Positions 5,973 through 7,514 of a stretch of 7,514 bases of DNA are shown here, one piece after another. The DNA lies in assembly GCA_018829865.1 (NCBI GenBank), contig JAHJTR010000157.1, positions 1-7,514 on the forward strand. The letters are read 5' to 3'. Position 1 is the first letter of the stretch; every line of letters starts with the position of its first letter. This DNA is from Patescibacteria group bacterium. Lineage in GTDB: Bacteria; Patescibacteriota; Gracilibacteria; UBA1369; JAHJTR01. Made by a program: the position numbers and the translations under genes. The notes beneath the pieces are model-generated. The model ran no database searches. It was not told the origin of the DNA and saw only the letters and a program-made list of their open reading frames with translations.

Positions 5973-7412
5973 TTATTTTTTATACATCTTTTCATATGAA
6001 TCATATTGATTTGTTTTCTGAAAAGATCTTCCATCTAAACTTGCATTAACATCATCACTTTCAAGCACTTCCAGATATTTACGCTTTTCTATTAAAATTT
6101 CAAGATCTTCATCAAATTCTCCTTTCAATCTTTCATTTGCAATCTTCAATTCATCTATTAGCTTATCAGATCTGTCTCTTGCAGCTTCATTATCATTTTT
6201 ATCTAAATCTTCATAAACATCCCATAGTATTTCAGCCTTATATGACTGCATATAATCATAATATACCTTATCATCAGCAAGGGCATTAACGTCAGTATCC
6301 ACGATATTTATCTTAACAGGCACCTTAATAATTTCATCCTGATTGGTATTTACATTATTAAACTTTATCTTTAAATCTGCAAAATCAAGCTTTGAAAGAC
6401 TTAATTTCTTAAAATCTTTTGCTTTAATTTCAAACAAATATGATACTTCACGATCAGAATAAATGTCGTGAGGACTATAATACTCCGAATCTTCAAGCTC
6501 ATACCCAATTCCCCTCACAACCTCAAAATTATTATCGATATTAAACTCAACCGTAATATCGCGAGCCACTGTATTTAAAACATTTTCAAATTCCTCAGTA
6601 AAAATATGTTCCGCATCACGTGGATCTTCAAGAAAGTAATAATTACCATTACCCGCGCGTGCAACCTTTGCCATTAATTGCTCATCATAATCCGAGCCGA
6701 CTCCGATTGTTGAAATCGTAATATTGTCACCTGCCAACTCCTCAACAATATGAGCAAGTTGACCGGAATCAGATACTCCCACATTAGCAAGCCCATCAGA
6801 AAGCAGAATTACACGGTTTATATACTTTGAAGAATCATACCTTTTAACGTTTTTAAGACCTTCACGAAGCCCCCCTTCAAGATATGTTGATCCCCTACTA
6901 TAAACACCATCAACTGCGCTTAAGAACTCTCTCTCCTCAAAATGATTCGCTGAATAAATGGTTTCAACTTTATCATCATAAATCACCAATGAAATCCTAT
7001 CATCATAACTTAATAAAGGAGTAATTTTATGAAGAGCTCTTTTAACATAATCAATTTTAGATCCCCCCATTGAGCCACTTCTATCAATAACAACAGAAAG
7101 GTTAAGCGGTAACCGTTTCTGTTGATCTGAAATAAATTCAGCTTTTTTGCCTTTTAAAGTGATTAACATATAAGCCAATCCATCTTTAATTGAAATTTTA
7201 TCACTACCAAGTTGAACCCGAACATCAACAGTTCCTTTGTCAAAAACATACTCGTTTGAATCAGCCATACCGGTACTTTCGTAAATAGGAACAGAAAGCG
7301 AAGTTTTCGCATTTGTTTCATCCGGAGGATTTGCCTGCCCAATTAAAAAACCGGTTATCCCGATCATAATTATTGAAATGCAAGCAAGAAGAATTGCTTT
7401 GTTTTTACCCAT
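5973..7412 (-). CDS. Membrane-anchored von Willebrand factor A domain protein
   Basis: This 479-residue protein has a short basic N-terminus and one hydrophobic helix (about 6-25), most likely a signal anchor placing the rest outside the membrane. C11 in LLAC is too close to the N-terminus for a normal lipobox. A beta-rich stretch (about 55-105) leads into a VWA domain (about 103-285) with a complete metal-ion-dependent adhesion site: DRSGS (110-114), T176 in GSTYLEGGL, and D206 in LLSDGLAN. The layout resembles bacterial YfbK-like and inter-alpha-trypsin-inhibitor-like VWA proteins, but lacks room for a full N-terminal VIT domain. A second beta-rich domain follows (about 286-372), then a charged helical tail (about 385-450) and a polar Tyr/Lys-rich end. 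VWA domains typically bind protein partners through Mg2+ or similar ions. It is first in an operon with a response regulator and a kinase, suggesting a sensory partner of the kinase or a regulated surface protein. The ATG has no Shine-Dalgarno sequence upstream. Confidence 0.92.
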   Translation of the reverse strand: MGKNKAILLACISIIMIGITGFLIGQANPPDETNAKTSLSVPIYESTGMADSNEYVFDKGTVDVRVQLGSDKISIKDGLAYMLITLKGKKAEFISDQQKRLPLNLSVVIDRSGSMGGSKIDYVKRALHKITPLLSYDDRISLVIYDDKVETIYSANHFEEREFLSAVDGVYSRGSTYLEGGLREGLKNVKRYDSSKYINRVILLSDGLANVGVSDSGQLAHIVEELAGDNITISTIGVGSDYDEQLMAKVARAGNGNYYFLEDPRDAEHIFTEEFENVLNTVARDITVEFNIDNNFEVVRGIGYELEDSEYYSPHDIYSDREVSYLFEIKAKDFKKLSLSKLDFADLKIKFNNVNTNQDEIIKVPVKINIVDTDVNALADDKVYYDYMQSYKAEILWDVYEDLDKNDNEAARDRSDKLIDELKIANERLKGEFDEDLEILIEKRKYLEVLESDDVNASLDGRSFQKTNQYDSYEKMYKK

Positions 7413-7429
7413 AAAGATAGGGTTAAAAA

Positions 7430-7435
7430 ATATTA
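7430..7435 (-). promoter_or_regulatory. Candidate -10 of the VWA-regulator-kinase operon
   Basis: On the minus strand TAATAT lies 17 bases upstream of the ATG at 7412. The matching -35 position (7453-7458) reads GTTCTT, a poor match. A weak -35 with a regulator box just upstream would fit activator-dependent transcription. The leader would be only about 10 bases. Confidence 0.3.
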
Positions 7436-7458
7436 CAGCTCAATAATACTCAAAGAAC

Positions 7459-7474
7459 GGTTACAGTTTGGTTA
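7459..7474 (-). promoter_or_regulatory. 11-bp-period direct repeat, possible OmpR-type box
   Basis: GGTTA occurs at 7459-7463 and again at 7470-7474, exactly 11 bp apart. On the minus strand this reads TAACC-N6-TAACC. OmpR/PhoB-family regulators bind as head-to-tail dimers to direct repeats of this period. The site abuts the -35 position of the promoter for an operon that encodes such a regulator, suggesting autoregulation. With only two 5-base units, chance remains possible. Confidence 0.4.
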
Positions 7475-7514
7475 ACTAATCCCAATACCCTTCTACAAGG
7501 CATAAAACCCTAAA

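Noticed and set aside
7379..7382. Lipobox-like LLAC in the VWA protein (C11)
   Set aside because: Only about five hydrophobic residues precede the cysteine, and the hydrophobic run continues well beyond it. This indicates a signal anchor, not a lipoprotein signal.
7476..7514. 12-codon open minus-strand tail ending in TAG at the right edge
   Set aside because: It could be the end of an upstream gene, but 12 codons without a stop are expected by chance, and nothing in the peptide is recognisable.
1..7514. CRISPR arrays, insertion sequences, phage genes or attachment sites
   Set aside because: No regularly spaced repeats, transposase or integrase sequence was seen. No copy of the tRNA-Trp 3' end was seen elsewhere in the window to suggest an integrated element.

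Overview
The window is AT-rich bacterial DNA read with the standard code. Every long reading frame is closed by an ordinary stop, including one TGA, with no in-frame TGA inside. Several starts lack a Shine-Dalgarno sequence, proteins are rich in Lys, Asn and Ile, and most predicted products look only distantly related to familiar ones. This would fit an uncultivated low-GC lineage, possibly of the Patescibacteria (CPR) type. That placement is a guess from style, not from a marker gene.

Layout. Positions 1-72 (minus strand) hold the first 24 codons of a gene that runs off the left edge. It has a very good sigma-70-type promoter at 100-128, overlapped by a 9+9 bp inverted repeat. A tRNA-Trp (anticodon CCA, 3' CCA encoded) lies at 266-341 with its own promoter candidate at 213-241. 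A 101-residue two-helix membrane protein with a cysteine-rich N-terminus follows 25 bases later. A perfect 16-bp hairpin, probably its terminator, separates it from copA at 911-3118, a complete Cu(I)-type P1B ATPase. The stop of copA directly abuts the stop of a convergent minus-strand gene for a 217-residue protein of unknown function (3119-3772).

The right half is a compact minus-strand operon: a membrane-anchored von Willebrand factor A protein (5973-7412), an OmpR/PhoB-type response regulator (5308-5970) and a sensor histidine kinase (3966-5303). The gaps between them are 2 and 4 bases. Upstream of the operon lies an 11-bp-period direct repeat, which could be an OmpR-type regulator box and so suggests autoregulation.

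How the genes may work together: the small Cys-rich membrane protein and CopA could form a copper-handling pair (inference from cysteines and adjacency only). The VWA protein, kinase and regulator most likely form one signalling unit, in which the extracytoplasmic VWA protein is either a sensory partner of the kinase or its regulated output. Both strands' genes show the same plus-strand bias towards A and C over G, suggesting that the plus strand is the lagging strand here and that copA is transcribed against the fork.
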